A stretch of DNA of 54,689 nt from a virus. The stretch spans positions 1 through 54,689 of the IMG/VR virus record IMGVR_UViG_3300033047_000013. One strand, 5' to 3'. This document shows, piece after piece, positions 23,542 through 33,282 of this stretch (position 1 is the stretch's first letter; every line of letters starts with the position of its first letter). The translations under genes and the position numbers were made by a program. The notes under the pieces were generated by a model. That model did not search any database and had not been told where the DNA came from. It saw only the letters and a list, made by a program, of their open reading frames with translations.

Positions 23542-25757
23542 GAAGTCGCTACGCTTGAATCGTCCCGATAAACGTTCGCTGTACCTGCTGTTATTTTAAA
23601 CCCGCTAAACGGAACCACTTCCAATGCTTCTGCACAACCTAGTGATATTTGTGCGCTATCTGCACACCTCAACGGTGATCCGGCACTGTTCTCTATTTTA
23701 CCGGATGTAATACGAACCCAACTGGAACCTTTTGCGTATATCGCATGAACGCTCGATCCGACATTGTTATGTTTTATGTCAGCACGATCAATGGTGACGT
23801 TGGCTTGATAAGTGCCACTGGCAACAGTCTCCAATCCCTGATTATCACCAATTAACACAGAGCAATGACCGATATGTAAATCAACATCACCATTAGTAGG
23901 TGTGATTAACGCAAGTCTTTGATAATCACCTTTGAGTGAACCAATGCTAATACGCAATTTCTTATTATTGTTCACATCCAAATTATTAATTGTGATTGCT
24001 GGTTGTGTTTCTACAGCACGTTGATAGCCGTTAATACTGGCTATAGTTAACCAATTTGTTGCAGCAAAATCACCATTACCTTCATTGAGTACAAGCAGTG
24101 TTGATCGCATCCCATTTACACATACTAATGGACCGCAATAACCGTTAACACTTTCAAACGTAGCAAAATCATCAGAACCATTACCATATTTCATGGTAGC
24201 ATTGGCTCCGGCATAATACCAATCAGTACACCCCGTATGAGTGTCCAAAACCGCATCACGATAATTTGTACCTGTGACTATGCCAACTTTAAGACCTCTA
24301 CTCACCACTGAACCTTCGGGTGCAACAGCAGAAGCCGTTCTGCCTTGGGTTATGGCATGACGACAATTATGTGCATCAATTCGTCCAACAGAACAATAAT
24401 ATTGACCAACATATGCTCGGACGTAGCCCCAACCATCTTCATTTATGTTTTCAGCATAGTCATTGCCGCCAACACATTTTATTATGTTCAATCCTTTGAA
24501 CCCGCGACGACCACCGTTGAGAAAATTAAATCCTTCATCTATGCAGTCAATAACTCTCGCAGCTTGAAACAATGAATGTTGGGACGCATCGCCGCCGCCA
24601 ATCAATCTTGTTTTACCGCGCATGATATATTTGGTGTCTTTGTCACAAATATAAACCCGTGCGGCATCAGACGTAGCGTAGACGCCTTTCAGGAACCCGT
24701 GAATCGTACAAATCCCTGTTCCTGTATCTCGACTTTCAATTTGTGCGTATTCTGTTTGTAAAGCACTGCTATTATCCCACGCACCATCAGATTTAATCAG
24801 CACCCAATCGTCATCGCTTAAAATAGCAGAATCGCCAGTAGACACTTTGAAATTGTCATCAGGTCCAGTGGCGTCAATTGTAAGGCTATACGCTGTTCCG
24901 TATTGTGCGCCGAAGCAAGCAATACCTGTTGAACCAGTGGGTAAACCAGAAAAATCAAACGCTAAATCTCTGGTTTTCGTCGTTTTACCTTCTAAGAATA
25001 CAATACCAACATTTATAGTACCAGTGCTTTCAGGGTTATCGACAGCCACAACTGTTGTAATTGGAAAAGCAATGTCCTGACCCTGGTAATATAAATCATT
25101 ATTAGCCGTCCAATCCAATGCCGCTTGACAAGCAACACGGTTATCGGCGGTATTGGTGTCAGCACCAAACCACTGTGGTAAAATATACAAACCTGAGAGT
25201 TGTCTAACCCACGCACCACTCACACCAGTAACATCACTATCGGGAGCAGCATAAACACCTTGTTGCGGATCAGCAGTCACACCCGTTGATTGATCGCCAG
25301 GAGTCCATATGAAAATACCACCACCATTATCATTTGATACACTGCGATTCGATACCCTGATGGATGAAACAATAGCATCACCTGCTGTCAATTCAGCAAG
25401 TGAACCTACTTCCAAGAATATTTCAAGATAATACGGTGAACCAAGAATTGTACCGTTACTGACCCTTGCCGTTCTATATCCTGATGCATTTTCATCAGCC
25501 AATATATAAACAATGTCATTAGCGTTTAAAGTCAATGCAGCAGCTTGTGCATAAGTTTCAGCAATCACAGTTGGGACGCTCAAATTAGCTGCTGTAATTA
25601 TATCGTCTCGTAAACTCTGTGATTCAATTAGCAACGTTTCAGCAGCAGTGACATCTGTTTCAATAGCTTCAACAGCATCCACAACCCCTTGACGGCTTGG
25701 TTTGTGTGTTGGCGATTCGGGATTTCCTAAGACTGCGTTGCGAATTGCTGAGGGCAT
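23538..25757 (-). CDS. Tailspike protein with right-handed beta-helix
   Basis: 739 aa. The N-terminal part (PTHKPSRQGVVDAVEAIETDV, then helices to about 60) is the virion-attachment region. Residues about 75-200 (YRTARVSNG, GGGIFIWTPG, SGAWVRQLSGLYILPQWFGA) are the head-domain and neck typical of phage tailspikes with pectate-lyase-like helices. The rest is rich in short beta strands and Asn turns (RGFKGLNIIKCVGGNDY, LDVNNNKKLRISIGSL). It probably degrades or binds host surface glycan. Last gene of the late operon. Confidence 0.82.
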   Translation of the reverse strand: MPSAIRNAVLGNPESPTHKPSRQGVVDAVEAIETDVTAAETLLIESQSLRDDIITAANLSVPTVIAETYAQAAALTLNANDIVYILADENASGYRTARVSNGTILGSPYYLEIFLEVGSLAELTAGDAIVSSIRVSNRSVSNDNGGGIFIWTPGDQSTGVTADPQQGVYAAPDSDVTGVSGAWVRQLSGLYILPQWFGADTNTADNRVACQAALDWTANNDLYYQGQDIAFPITTVVAVDNPESTGTINVGIVFLEGKTTKTRDLAFDFSGLPTGSTGIACFGAQYGTAYSLTIDATGPDDNFKVSTGDSAILSDDDWVLIKSDGAWDNSSALQTEYAQIESRDTGTGICTIHGFLKGVYATSDAARVYICDKDTKYIMRGKTRLIGGGDASQHSLFQAARVIDCIDEGFNFLNGGRRGFKGLNIIKCVGGNDYAENINEDGWGYVRAYVGQYYCSVGRIDAHNCRHAITQGRTASAVAPEGSVVSRGLKVGIVTGTNYRDAVLDTHTGCTDWYYAGANATMKYGNGSDDFATFESVNGYCGPLVCVNGMRSTLLVLNEGNGDFAATNWLTIASINGYQRAVETQPAITINNLDVNNNKKLRISIGSLKGDYQRLALITPTNGDVDLHIGHCSVLIGDNQGLETVASGTYQANVTIDRADIKHNNVGSSVHAIYAKGSSWVRITSGKIENSAGSPLRCADSAQISLGCAEALEVVPFSGFKITAGTANVYRDDSSVATS

Positions 25758-25773
25758 TGTTCATTTCCTTTGT

Positions 25774-27912
25774 TTAACTTATTACGATTTCAAATGTACC
25801 AAAATCGACAGTTCGACCTAACCCATCCTGCACTCTAATTAAGATGTTAGAGTATGTTGCAGCGTTGGTAGGTGTTCCCGATACTACTCCTGTTGATGGG
25901 TCTATCACTATACCATCTGGTAGTCTATTGTATAAATCACTGAAAGTGAACGGAGATGAACCACCTGTTGTAGTAACGGTAAAGCCTGTATAAGCGGTTG
26001 AAACCGTCCCTGTTGTAATAGGTGTTCCACCTAATGTAAAAGTTGCAGGTGTGGCAGTGATCGTCGTACCATGCACGACCCAATCCGAAACACTACCACC
26101 CGAAGTAACAGCACGATGTCTGATAGAATATTGAACACTGTTGTCTAATACAACACTGGTGAAGAAATTAACATCATCAACATTAGACGATAAATCAACC
26201 CACTTATCATTTGATACATCAACAGTTGCGACATACTGATATTGATTAGTAATACTTAAATTACTTTGAGCACTTGACACTATTTCAATCCGTCCGTTCA
26301 CATACGTTAAACTTGAAATAGTAGGGTTTGAGGGTATCACAACGCTTGCCGTAGATTCGCTCACAACAGGTTTAACTTTTTCCTCACCTGCTTCTAATAT
26401 CCACCGTTTATCGTCCATAGGGACGGCTGCAAACCCACAATAACTACCTGTTGAATCAATTTCCACAGTGGACACAATCTCATATTCACCAGAAATTGTG
26501 TTGTCATATATTATATTAACGAAACGTTCAGACCGCGCTCTCACACCACGCAACCCGATAGTCGGACCAATTCTTGTACCAGATTGGGAACGTTTCCCTA
26601 TAATCTTAGCAAGACGCATTGCTTGGTTGTGATTTGGGCATGTTGGTATATCTACTGTTAGAAATGAAGCACGTTCACCTTCAACATATAAATCAGGATT
26701 ATACCAAGGTGCGGACGGTTGGATTTGATAACCTGATTCAACGTCTAAATATCTGACAATTACACCTTGTTTTTGATTTTCAATGTTCGTGGAATCGATG
26801 GTTTCCATTGCAACAATATCACGACTACGAGACAGTGTGAGTGTTGGGGTTTCATAATATCCCACTTTCACCCAAGCTTTTCCGTCATCATCAAAAATCA
26901 TTATCGCGTCACAAGATGCTAGAATTTCTTGTTCGGCAAGTGACCGTTCTTTATCTTCCGGTATTGCAGTTGCACACTCGTAGCGCGGCTGACTGCCTGA
27001 AATACCTACAATTATTTCATCGCATTTATTAGCTTGCTCCGCTACTTTATCCCAATTAACTTCATTGGTTGATTTATTACGACCAAAAGGGTGCGTCCTG
27101 AACCAAGCCCATATCAGAACATTATTGCTGCTATATTTATAAGTGGTTGCATCACCTAAAGTTTGCGTAACATCGCGAGGGTCATAAACTTTCCCCCATT
27201 TCGCAGCCAATGATAACGCAGGTTCACCAAGACCGAGCGTACCGCGCCATTTATATACTTTATGTCTTTCTTCAATTTCAATAGGTTTGCATTTCAGGAC
27301 GCTGTATGTTGTACCTACAAGTTTGTGGTCAGAAGTCCACAAAGTCGGAAATGCTGCTTGCAATGCGGAAATAGCAGGTGGTGTTGGGTTTGCGTGTGAA
27401 TGAGTAGTTGTTGTGATGTTGTAATATGAAATTTTCGTACCAGTATAAGTATCATCAATTATATTACCTTTTTCAGACAATTGAAAATCCAATGTATTCA
27501 CATCACCATTTCCAGCCAATGTGACGGGAATATCATCTAAATAATACTGCACCACCGAATCCATAATACTATCACAATGTACCAAAACCACCCATAAATA
27601 ACCGGAAGAATCAAACTCAGCAAACAAAGGAGACGCACCACGTCTGATGACACCTGCAAGCATCCACCTCATAGGTTCGGTTACGCGAGTGTTCACAGGC
27701 GCTAGTTCTTGGGGTGTACCTCTACCTCTCAACTGTCCCGCTATAAACTGACCTGCAAATTGTAACGCAGTCAGAACGGCAATTTGAGCCAAAGCACTGA
27801 GACCCGCATATGCAGCAGCAGCTTGACTAAAAAGCGCAGCAGCAGCAGCAAAAAACGTAGTAACAGGTTCAAACACGCGAGGGAGTTTTGATGTTTTTGA
27901 TAGTCGTAACAT
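25774..27912 (-). CDS. Tail tip / central fiber protein (gpJ-like) with Ig-like end
   Basis: 712 aa. After a KLPRVFE-containing start come hydrophobic Ala-rich helices (residues about 20-60), then a tip-attachment region: TRVTEPMRWMLAGVIRRGASPLFAEF, FRTHPFG, CDAIMIFDDDGKAWVKVGYY. Residues about 620-712 are an Ig-like He_PIG domain (FTVTTTGGSSPFTFS, LPDGIVIDPSTGVVSGTPT). It closes the distal tail and contacts the receptor. RBS AAAGGAAATGA-type upstream region shared with the tailspike. Confidence 0.83.
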   Translation of the reverse strand: MLRLSKTSKLPRVFEPVTTFFAAAAALFSQAAAAYAGLSALAQIAVLTALQFAGQFIAGQLRGRGTPQELAPVNTRVTEPMRWMLAGVIRRGASPLFAEFDSSGYLWVVLVHCDSIMDSVVQYYLDDIPVTLAGNGDVNTLDFQLSEKGNIIDDTYTGTKISYYNITTTTHSHANPTPPAISALQAAFPTLWTSDHKLVGTTYSVLKCKPIEIEERHKVYKWRGTLGLGEPALSLAAKWGKVYDPRDVTQTLGDATTYKYSSNNVLIWAWFRTHPFGRNKSTNEVNWDKVAEQANKCDEIIVGISGSQPRYECATAIPEDKERSLAEQEILASCDAIMIFDDDGKAWVKVGYYETPTLTLSRSRDIVAMETIDSTNIENQKQGVIVRYLDVESGYQIQPSAPWYNPDLYVEGERASFLTVDIPTCPNHNQAMRLAKIIGKRSQSGTRIGPTIGLRGVRARSERFVNIIYDNTISGEYEIVSTVEIDSTGSYCGFAAVPMDDKRWILEAGEEKVKPVVSESTASVVIPSNPTISSLTYVNGRIEIVSSAQSNLSITNQYQYVATVDVSNDKWVDLSSNVDDVNFFTSVVLDNSVQYSIRHRAVTSGGSVSDWVVHGTTITATPATFTLGGTPITTGTVSTAYTGFTVTTTGGSSPFTFSDLYNRLPDGIVIDPSTGVVSGTPTNAATYSNILIRVQDGLGRTVDFGTFEIVIS

Positions 27913-27913
27913 G

Positions 27914-28294
27914 TTAAACTCTCCAAGCTTTAACGATTCGGGTCATGTTCAAATTCATCTCCATGACACCATGTAACATGCGAACAGCGATGCCTTCACC
28001 TGTATGAATACCACTCACTACACCGAACGCCGTTCTAATCAATACTATATCACCCCTTTTAGGTGTTTCGGTTTCTTTCAATTCAATGGAATCAATCAAC
28101 GATTCAAAACCATCATTATCTTCAACCAATTTCAAAGCTTCGAGTTCTGTCACATAAAACCCTCGAAACTTAACACCCATGTCCTCATAACCACATCTAA
28201 CAGCATGGTCTGCAATGCTCAACAAACAATCTTCTGTACCATATTTGAACGGTGTGGAACGCCAGTGGTTTAATGTTTTATCGACAACATCCAT
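27914..28294 (-). CDS. DUF6950/NlpC-P60-like tail protein
   Basis: 126 aa. LNHWRSTPFKYGTEDCLLSIADHAVRCG is the DUF6950 start (W..TPF.YG..DC), whose Cys corresponds to the NlpC/P60 nucleophile. PKRGDIVLIRTAFG and SGIHTGEGIAVRML (His) complete the dyad pattern. In siphoviruses it sits between the distal tail and tip genes, as here, and may cut peptidoglycan at entry. Confidence 0.82.
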   Translation of the reverse strand: MDVVDKTLNHWRSTPFKYGTEDCLLSIADHAVRCGYEDMGVKFRGFYVTELEALKLVEDNDGFESLIDSIELKETETPKRGDIVLIRTAFGVVSGIHTGEGIAVRMLHGVMEMNLNMTRIVKAWRV

Positions 28295-28935
28295 TATGGT
28301 ATCACAAATGTTCGATTGGCTAAACCGGACAGGTGTTCAGAACCCTTGTCCAAAGCTACACCCAATTGACGAGCACGTTCTTTCTGAATTGCATCTGCAT
28401 AACTACCATTTGGTCTATTCGCTCGACCGAAATTATTATCTTTTGCTGTCACGCTTGCTTTATATTGATTTACCAATACACCACTCGAATCAATGCTTGC
28501 AGATTCAGAGAATTTAACATCCAGTATTATCATTTCCTTGAAGAAACTAATTGGTGTGTCCGGACGCAATGCTTCACCTTCTTTGAAAATAGCCAAATAT
28601 ACTGTTATTTTCCGCCCTCTCGCTTTGTCTTTATCAGCTTTCAAAGCATCATACGTTGCGGGGTCAAGACCAACCAGTGACATAGTATATGATGCGCTGG
28701 AACCATCTCGACCATCCTGAATGGAAGGTGTAACATGTGCATTGATTTCCTCGGCATTTATGGTTCCCATCCATTCATTGCCGTCATCGGTAAATAACAA
28801 ACCTTTACCATCCCAAAGACGTGCAGGTGCATCAAGGAAGTCATAAAACCAAAGGTTACGCACAACAACACGAATATCTCCAAAAGCATCTTCTTGACCT
28901 AATGTTTCTTCGAGGACGGTGTTGAAATCAGTCAT
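28294..28935 (-). CDS. Distal tail assembly protein
   Basis: 213 aa with YDFLDAPARLWDGKGLLFTDDGNEWMG, SSASYTMSLVGLDPATYDALKADK and GRKITVYLAIF. These fit the small tail-tip protein found between gpM-like and NlpC-like genes in related siphoviruses. Last 50 residues are basic and helical (YADAIQKERARQLG). Overlaps both neighbours by one base. Confidence 0.68.
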   Translation of the reverse strand: MTDFNTVLEETLGQEDAFGDIRVVVRNLWFYDFLDAPARLWDGKGLLFTDDGNEWMGTINAEEINAHVTPSIQDGRDGSSASYTMSLVGLDPATYDALKADKDKARGRKITVYLAIFKEGEALRPDTPISFFKEMIILDVKFSESASIDSSGVLVNQYKASVTAKDNNFGRANRPNGSYADAIQKERARQLGVALDKGSEHLSGLANRTFVIP

Positions 28936-29624
28936 TATACAATCGCTTCTTTGAATACGATTCTAGGTGGTGCAATGTGACCGTTATTCGCAGCTTTATA
29001 CATCTGCTTGAACTCACTTCCGTTTGCAATATATCCTAAGAAATAAGGTTCTAAAACAATAGTTTCTCCATTAACCAAATCGGCTCTAAGTGGTGGTTTC
29101 ACAACAACCGTAGCAATGTTACCGCTATAACTGATTTGGTCAATTTCATGACAGCGATTGTTTAAACCAATAACATGACCTATTTTTAAATATGCATTAT
29201 CATCACCAACATCAATATCAAAAGTATTAGAACTTCTTAAATGATTACCACTTACAGTCATTTCACTAACTTCAAAATACCAAGGAACACCACCGTCCCA
29301 AGGTTGATTGTTATCCCACACCATACCGTCATAGAGTGCATTAGGTTGTCCGATAGATTTACCTGACAAAAGTTGTGGAGTCTTCTTGAGTTTTATCTTG
29401 AAAACCTCACCGTTGGTTTTGGACATCAACCAACTCACGGTTGGGTCTGCGAACTGATTTGTTTGTAGTGATAATTCTATTTCAAGCATTGCAAAACCAC
29501 CAGGTTCCGGCGATAAGATTCGAGTACCACCAACGGTAATACCACCGTCATTCGCCGCACCTGGAACATAGAAAACTTGCCCACTCACATCTAATTCAGG
29601 GAAATCAAAAATAGTTAATGCCAT
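28935..29624 (-). CDS. Distal tail protein
   Basis: 229 aa, beta-rich: TIFDFPELDVSGQVFYVPGA, PGGFAMLEIELSLQ, LRSSNTFDIDVGDD, GNIATVVVKPPLRADLVNGETIVLEPYFLGYI. It follows the tape measure directly, the usual place for the distal tail protein. Family not certain. One-base overlaps on either side. Confidence 0.65.
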   Translation of the reverse strand: MALTIFDFPELDVSGQVFYVPGAANDGGITVGGTRILSPEPGGFAMLEIELSLQTNQFADPTVSWLMSKTNGEVFKIKLKKTPQLLSGKSIGQPNALYDGMVWDNNQPWDGGVPWYFEVSEMTVSGNHLRSSNTFDIDVGDDNAYLKIGHVIGLNNRCHEIDQISYSGNIATVVVKPPLRADLVNGETIVLEPYFLGYIANGSEFKQMYKAANNGHIAPPRIVFKEAIV

Positions 29625-32431
29625 TACACAACTGCTCCGTCAATTTGCTGTTCAGCAAGCCAAACAGTCAATGAACGTTTTACTTCTTCTTTGCTCTGAT
29701 TGGCTGCTTCTTTAGTTAAGGCGAGTACGTCATTAGAACTAATAGCACCTTCGAGCGTGAACGTCTGATTGATGTTAATAGGTGCATTGATTTGTTGACC
29801 ACCTTTGCCGCCACCGCCGAACATTTGGACGCCTAGCGAACCGTCAGAACCACGTTTGAGCGGTACAATAGCTTCTGGTCCTGCTTCCCCCATCAAACCT
29901 GTTCCCTTAGCAAATTTGAACAGCGTAGGACTGTTTACAATACCATTGGTGAACGTTCCACCTTTAGCGAATTTCTTACCGCCAGCAACTTTTCCTATGT
30001 TACCGAGCAACTTACCAAAAAACCCGCCGCCGCTACTTTTACCAGTGTCACCAGATAAAAAACCATCTAGCAATTTATCAAATGCTTTATCTAGCAACTT
30101 GTCGATGATTCTATTTAAAGCACTCACCACTGAATCTGCGAATGTTTTAATAAGACTCTGACCTTGAGCAATTCCACTTTGAAGGTCTTGAAAGAATTTC
30201 TTAGTTGTTGATCTGGCAAACTCGGTCTTTTCTTTTAATTTATCGTAAGATTCTCCCAATTTGAACAACGCAGCAGCTTCTTTCTTCAATGCTTCTGTTT
30301 GTGCAGGGCTGTACGCGATGCCCCTGAACATTTCATCGTTCAGCAGTTTACGTTCAAATCGCAACGCAGCAGCCGCTTCTTTTGTTTTACCTAATGCTTC
30401 TATTTCTGTTCCAATGGTTAAAATTGATTCACGCATTGCATTTCTTTGCTCGATGAAAGATTTCAATGCCTTGTTGGTGGCGGTCTGTTTGGCTTGTTTA
30501 GCGAGTAACATATCCAACACTTTCACTTGCCCTTCTGTCAATTTAATGTCTTGTTTCTTGATTTTAGCCAATAATTCGGTTTTACCTCTCATAATGTCTA
30601 ATTCAATACCAACAAGACCAATCGCATATCTTTCAGCACTCAACGCTCTCGTAGACGCAATCAGGTCTTCATTGAATGTTTTAAACGCTTGTTCATTCTT
30701 AAGGTTCTCTTGTAATGCTGACATTTTAGTCGCTAATTCAGTCAGTTCACCTTTTTGAGCCTTGGTTAATTTTAAACCTTTTTGACGTGCTTGATTCAAC
30801 AGAGTTGTTTCATTTTTAAGCTGTCTAGCAGCTTCGGACGTGAGGTTCAGCCCTCTGATTTCAGCTTGAATAGACCGAATTTTATTACCTGCACCTGTTT
30901 TTATATCCGCAAATTTCTCAGCATCGGTCTTACCGTCCGAATCTTTTTTACCCGCCGCAATGCCTTTGGCGATACCACGCAATTTGTCAGCCGCCTTATT
31001 TGCACCGGATTTTATACCTGCTACAATACCACCGACATAATCCACACCTTGAGCCTTGCCGATTTCTTTCATGAAGTCGGTTTCACCCAATTGCTCTTTT
31101 AGAGTTTTTGAAATTGATGTTGTGTTGAACTCCATCTTAATTGGTTCTTTACCAAACTTAACACGTATTTTATTATAAATAGCGATAACGCCATTACCCA
31201 TTTCTTTAATTCTATTGAGCATTGCATTCGCAGCCATGAGACCAAGGATTCCAAATAGTTCAGGTAATTGTTTCCATTGCGTTTTAACAGCATTAAACCC
31301 ACCAACGAAGACGCCGATTATAAAATTAACAGCCTTTTTAGCAGCACCAACAATATCGAAACCTAATATATTAGTCAGTTCATCTCTGAAAACATTAGCA
31401 GCAGCCACAATAGCAAGAAATCCTGCCACCAATAAAATAGGCAACCCCAGTGTAGCGTAGATTGAGATTGCTAAAGCCCTGAAAGCCATGACAGCTTTCC
31501 AAACCATACCAGGCATCGCAATCATTCCACGAACAATAGTTGGTGCATACATTAGTGCCAGTCCAACAGCAGCAGCCGTAGCGTAGACCGCCACAGTTGG
31601 AAGTATGTTAGCAAGACCGTTCAATGTTCCTATTGCCAACTCTGACCATTTAACCATCTGGACACCTACAACAGCCAGAGCAGTCATTACGATGACCAAC
31701 AGAGACATAGGAGAGAATACAGCCCTAAAGGACGCTGCAAGTGTTTTGAGCGCGCCTGAGAGACCCAACGGTCCTAGAATAGCACTAATTTGCGTACCTT
31801 GTTGCAATGCGACCATCATTGGGTTCATACCCATAGCCGCCGTAACACCAACGTCCTGAAATTGCGCCGCTAGATTGCCAATGTTATGACGGGCTGCACC
31901 TGATTTAATACCATGAGCTTTTACGGCATTGCCATTTGCTTTAATTGCACTGATGGCCGTCAGTGCGGCTCGACGTTGACGTTTGATAGCTGCGGTCATT
32001 TCATCGACGCTAATTGCACCCGATGCATTTGCAGCGCGGATTTCACTGAGGTTCATTTTATATCTTTGAATGACAGCAAATAGCGGGTTGTGCTTTGCTC
32101 TCAGCATGTCAAGTTTTTGACCTAATGCTTCATAACCCGCACCTGCTGACATGGCCGATTTATTAGAAACACCTGTAACGCGATTTACACGCTCCATCGT
32201 TGTACCTAATCCTGTGTATGATTTGGATAAATTGTCATTTGCTGTCTTGCCTTTGGCTGCTCGACCAACACTACGTTCCATTGTAGTGATTAGGCGCTCC
32301 ATTGTATTATTCAAACGGTCTACATTACCCTCAACCTTAGCAGCAGAAGGTGCTAGTTTATCAAGTTTGATTTTAGCGTCTGAAAGGTCGGACGTGTCGG
32401 CCTTGAAGCCAATTTCAGCAATATCTGTCAC
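29624..32431 (-). CDS. Tail tape measure protein
   Basis: 935 aa. N-terminal coiled coil (KADTSDLSDAKIKLDKL, VEGNVDRLNNTMERLITTMER), GNLAAQFQDVGVTAAMGMNPM typical of prophage tape measures (residues about 185-205), several membrane-like helices at about 230-350, then long coiled coils, and a C-terminal Gly-rich FAKGGTFTNGIVNSPTLFKFAKG motif seen in lambda-type tape measures. The length sets that of the tail. It is the longest CDS in the window. Confidence 0.92.
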   Translation of the reverse strand: MTDIAEIGFKADTSDLSDAKIKLDKLAPSAAKVEGNVDRLNNTMERLITTMERSVGRAAKGKTANDNLSKSYTGLGTTMERVNRVTGVSNKSAMSAGAGYEALGQKLDMLRAKHNPLFAVIQRYKMNLSEIRAANASGAISVDEMTAAIKRQRRAALTAISAIKANGNAVKAHGIKSGAARHNIGNLAAQFQDVGVTAAMGMNPMMVALQQGTQISAILGPLGLSGALKTLAASFRAVFSPMSLLVIVMTALAVVGVQMVKWSELAIGTLNGLANILPTVAVYATAAAVGLALMYAPTIVRGMIAMPGMVWKAVMAFRALAISIYATLGLPILLVAGFLAIVAAANVFRDELTNILGFDIVGAAKKAVNFIIGVFVGGFNAVKTQWKQLPELFGILGLMAANAMLNRIKEMGNGVIAIYNKIRVKFGKEPIKMEFNTTSISKTLKEQLGETDFMKEIGKAQGVDYVGGIVAGIKSGANKAADKLRGIAKGIAAGKKDSDGKTDAEKFADIKTGAGNKIRSIQAEIRGLNLTSEAARQLKNETTLLNQARQKGLKLTKAQKGELTELATKMSALQENLKNEQAFKTFNEDLIASTRALSAERYAIGLVGIELDIMRGKTELLAKIKKQDIKLTEGQVKVLDMLLAKQAKQTATNKALKSFIEQRNAMRESILTIGTEIEALGKTKEAAAALRFERKLLNDEMFRGIAYSPAQTEALKKEAAALFKLGESYDKLKEKTEFARSTTKKFFQDLQSGIAQGQSLIKTFADSVVSALNRIIDKLLDKAFDKLLDGFLSGDTGKSSGGGFFGKLLGNIGKVAGGKKFAKGGTFTNGIVNSPTLFKFAKGTGLMGEAGPEAIVPLKRGSDGSLGVQMFGGGGKGGQQINAPININQTFTLEGAISSNDVLALTKEAANQSKEEVKRSLTVWLAEQQIDGAVV

Positions 32432-32455
32432 TTTAACAACCTTTTGTTATACGAT

Positions 32456-33228
32456 TCACTTATTGCTATCACCTTTCATACGCTCATGATAGTCCCGAAG
32501 TTCTTTATTGCATTCAGAACAATACGATTGATCCATTGCTCTAAGAATTTCATATTCTCGCATATGCATGATTGTTCCGGTGAGTTCCAACCAAGCTTTC
32601 ATTTCTGTCGGCGGTATTGGCTCACATATATCGTTCTTAACACGCTGCAAGGTATTGGATATATCAAAATACCAATCCCAAATGTCTCTTGCGAAACCTT
32701 CAATAACGATTACAGGTGGGGTTAGATGTTCTTGCCCAAAGCTTTTATTACGTTCGCGTCGAGTTTGCCCTTTTTCATTAGGTATATCGTAGCGAACGTA
32801 ATTTTTAATTGCTTCAACTAAGTCGCTTTGGATTCCCCGAAAAAAGACTTGGTTTCTCCAAGTGCTTCATCAATTTCTTCTTCAATCCAAGGAAGTTTAT
32901 CAAACACAGCGTCAACATTTTTCCTATTGAACTCTGGTATAGATCCTTCAAACGTAGTATCTTCACCTTTTTTAAGTGGATACCATTCCCATCCTGTCAT
33001 GCATGTAAAAATAAGAGTTCTTTGATTTTCTTCGAGTTCCTCTGCTTTCATATATTTACCGCGAACCTCAAGATGCTGACGGCGATTCATAAAAGCGCGT
33101 TTTAATGCTTTCGTTCGTTTATCATCAATTGAAACAAGTGTAATTCGGACGCCTAATAATTCACCCGTGTCAGGGTAATGCATTTCAACAGTCTGTTCAA
33201 TAAGTTTAATTTTAGCAATATCGGTCAT
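32456..33228 (-). CDS. Tail assembly chaperone, frameshifted long form (gpGT-like)
   Basis: About 257 aa if made by a -1 shift on T TTT TTC at 32845-32839. The zero frame encodes KSFFGESKAT and stops at 32818. The -1 frame goes on RGIQSDLVEAIKNYVRYDIP, EHLTPPVIVIEGFARDIWDWYFD, to LRDYHERMK and a stop at 32456. That frame has no convincing start codon of its own upstream of a TTG at about 32650, so it needs the shift. This matches lambda G/GT: the short form is abundant and the long form carries a tail-tube-binding T part. Located between the tail tube and tape measure, as expected. Confidence 0.85.
32818..33228 (-). CDS. Tail assembly chaperone, short form (gpG-like)
   Basis: 136 aa from the ATG at 33228. 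The open frame extends to 33273, but only through an intergenic hairpin via GTG. MTDIAKIKLIEQTVEMHYPDTGELLG, TKALKRAFMNRR and TFEGSIPEFNRKNVDAVFDKLPWIEEEIDEAL are typical of small acidic tail chaperones. Same start as the frameshifted form. Confidence 0.82.
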   Translation of the reverse strand: MTDIAKIKLIEQTVEMHYPDTGELLGVRITLVSIDDKRTKALKRAFMNRRQHLEVRGKYMKAEELEENQRTLIFTCMTGWEWYPLKKGEDTTFEGSIPEFNRKNVDAVFDKLPWIEEEIDEALGETKSFFGESKAT

Positions 33229-33252
33229 TTTGGTCGCTTTCTTTATGGGTGA

Positions 33253-33277
33253 TTGGGTGGGTTTGACGCCCACCCAA
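33253..33277 (-). terminator. Hairpin after the tail tube gene
   Basis: Stem TTGGGTGGG / CCCACCCAA, 9 bp, loop of 7. No U tract follows on either strand, so it is more likely an mRNA 3'-end stabiliser or a weak attenuator than a full terminator. It lies between the tail tube and chaperone genes. Confidence 0.55.
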
Positions 33278-33282
33278 GAGAG

